Positions 4,968 through 6,033 of a DNA stretch of 6,033 bases are shown piece after piece (the first letter of the stretch is position 1; the number at the start of each line of letters is the position of its first letter). The position numbers and the translations under genes were made by a program. The notes under the pieces were generated by a model. It did no database searches. It was not told where the DNA came from and was given only the letters and a program-made list of their open reading frames with translations. The DNA lies in the NCBI GenBank assembly GCA_023456995.1, contig JAEWNU010000313.1, forward strand, positions 1 through 6,033. Reading direction: 5' to 3'. The DNA is from Bacillota bacterium (lineage in GTDB: Bacteria > Bacillota > Clostridia > Oscillospirales > Ruminococcaceae).

Positions 4968-6033
4968 AATCCTCCTCCAGCTGTGCGCGTGGAATGCGCA
5001 CTAAAAAAAGGCAGCCGTGCCCCTCTACCGTCTTCATCGTCACCAAACCGCCCAGCTCTTCAGTGAGCGATTTCACCGCCGCAAGCCCCACGCCACGGTT
5101 GATATCGCCCGTAACCGGGTTAAACTTGGTCGAATAACCGATGTTAAAAATCTTATCCTGCATGCGTGCTGGCACACCCGGTCCATCGTCCTCCACTCGA
5201 AAAACGATGCTCTCTCCTTCCAAAAACTCCTCCACCTTGATGGTTCCGCTTGTATCCGCCTGCTCCATCGCCTCGATGGCATTCGTGACCAAATTGCGCA
5301 GAATCGACATAAGCCGATGATGCTCTCTAGTCACAAAATCATGCTCAACGCGGATAATCACGCGGATTTTCTGTGGCTTCTTTCGGTCAAAAGTTTTGCG
5401 GGCAGATTCCTTGAGAATTTTCATTAAATCCGCAATCTGCATGACCTCCCGGTCATAGGCGGCTTCCACCTCCGCTTCAATGCCTTTTAAAATGCGCAAA
5501 TGTCCTTTTTTGACCTCGTGAACATCGCGCGCAATAATCAGCGCCAACTGGCGGTTCTTACCTGGTTCGACCTCTGCCCCGTCAGCCAGGCCCTCATAAA
5601 GCTCATAGGCCTTGCCCATGACCCGTTCAATATCGCCCGCAGTCTTTTCGAGAAAATAGAGCTCATCTTTTAACTGCGCAGTCATAAGAAACAGTCGCAG
5701 GTACCGCCGTTCACGTTCCTCTAGCAACAAGAGCCGCCGATAATATCCCAGCCACCACAACAAACTTGTTGCACACACCGACCGCACCAGCGCTACCCCT
5801 GCCAGCACCAAATAAAACACCTTCGGCTGCGCCCCATAGTGAAACCCGGTCGAAAGCCCAATCTCCATTATGTTGGATAGTATATCCGCAACCAAGCAAC
5901 CGTACAAAAAGCGAGGCAACGCCAATTTGCCCCGCCTAAGGACAAGAAGGCAAAACAGCATATCATAGCATAGATAAAACAGCGCACCGGGAATGGCTGC
6001 CAAAGCAACACTTGCCGGCGCCTGTCCCACAAC
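4948..6033 (-). CDS. Membrane sensor histidine kinase (GHKL ATPase), GlnK-like, 5' end outside window
   Basis: At least 360 residues are visible and the frame is open to the right edge, so the true start may lie outside; a GTG at 6030 is the last start-like codon seen. Counting from it, three hydrophobic segments at about 7-32, 40-62 and 70-96 form a membrane sensor region with very short loops and no large external domain. A helical, partly coiled linker (about 97-165) leads to the likely phosphorylated His171 in RDVHEVKKGH. The ATPase domain has the N box NLVTNAIEAM (Asn246, Asn250, Glu253), the G1 box DDGPGVP (281-287), the F box IFNIGYSTK (294-302) and the G2 box NRGVGLAAVK (311-320), all intact. 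The stop overlaps the regulator start, so the two form an operon and presumably a cognate pair. The N-terminal layout and the partner suggest the GlnK (YcbA) group, but the ligand cannot be read from sequence. Confidence 0.9.
   Translation of the reverse strand, partial: VVGQAPASVALAAIPGALFYLCYDMLFCLLVLRRGKLALPRFLYGCLVADILSNIMEIGLSTGFHYGAQPKVFYLVLAGVALVRSVCATSLLWWLGYYRRLLLLEERERRYLRLFLMTAQLKDELYFLEKTAGDIERVMGKAYELYEGLADGAEVEPGKNRQLALIIARDVHEVKKGHLRILKGIEAEVEAAYDREVMQIADLMKILKESARKTFDRKKPQKIRVIIRVEHDFVTREHHRLMSILRNLVTNAIEAMEQADTSGTIKVEEFLEGESIVFRVEDDGPGVPARMQDKIFNIGYSTKFNPVTGDINRGVGLAAVKSLTEELGGLVTMKTVEGHGCLFLVRIPRAQLEEDYADLHH
4971..4978 (-). promoter_or_regulatory. Ribosome binding site of the response regulator, inside the kinase gene
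   Basis: The minus strand reads GGAGGAGG directly before ATTATG. It lies within the last codons of the kinase gene and allows strong re-initiation at the regulator start, so regulator may be made in excess over kinase. Confidence 0.85.

Noticed and set aside
1..6033. Mobile elements, CRISPR arrays, tRNA or rRNA genes
   Set aside because: No transposase, regular spaced repeats, terminal inverted repeats with duplications, or tRNA-like cloverleaf was seen on either strand.

Overview
The window looks like chromosomal DNA of a Gram-positive, probably anaerobic Bacillota, most likely class Clostridia. The reasons are very strong AGGAGG-type ribosome binding sites, use of TTG and GTG starts, U-tailed intrinsic terminators, a small DUF3892 protein, and a YcbB-type (GlnL-like) response regulator paired with a GHKL sensor kinase. 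Base composition is moderate in the genes and AT-rich in some spacers. I would not name a genus; an Oscillospirales-like lineage is a guess from protein flavour. No mobile element, CRISPR array, tRNA or rRNA was seen.

Layout. On the left, one plus-strand gene (163-1650, TTG start) encodes a class I pyridine nucleotide-disulfide oxidoreductase resembling dihydrolipoamide dehydrogenase. It ends at a strong hairpin (1702-1740) that it shares with a convergent minus-strand gene. Everything to the right is read on the minus strand. In transcription order it is: a membrane sensor kinase (cut by the right edge, ends 4948), a YcbB-type response regulator whose start overlaps the kinase stop (4122-4967), an AT-rich 3' region ending in a clear terminator (3901-3930), a long (about 480 bp) untranslated region with two candidate promoters and several hairpins, the sodium/glutamate symporter gltS (2239-3429), a second terminator (2144-2217), and a small DUF3892 gene (1739-2032).

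How it may work together. In Bacillus subtilis the related kinase/regulator pair GlnK-GlnL (YcbA-YcbB) responds to glutamine and switches on a glutaminase and glutamine transporter. Here a pair of the same kind lies directly upstream of a glutamate transporter, in the same direction but separated from it by a terminator. The simplest reading is a sense-and-import module for glutamate or glutamine, with gltS as a separately transcribed target of the regulator. The unusual part is the long gltS leader. It contains a compact three-helix element whose G-U pairs fit the plus strand better than the minus strand, and a direct repeat of TTTGTTC near a predicted transcription start. The oxidoreductase appears unrelated to this module and has no dehydrogenase-complex genes beside it in the window.
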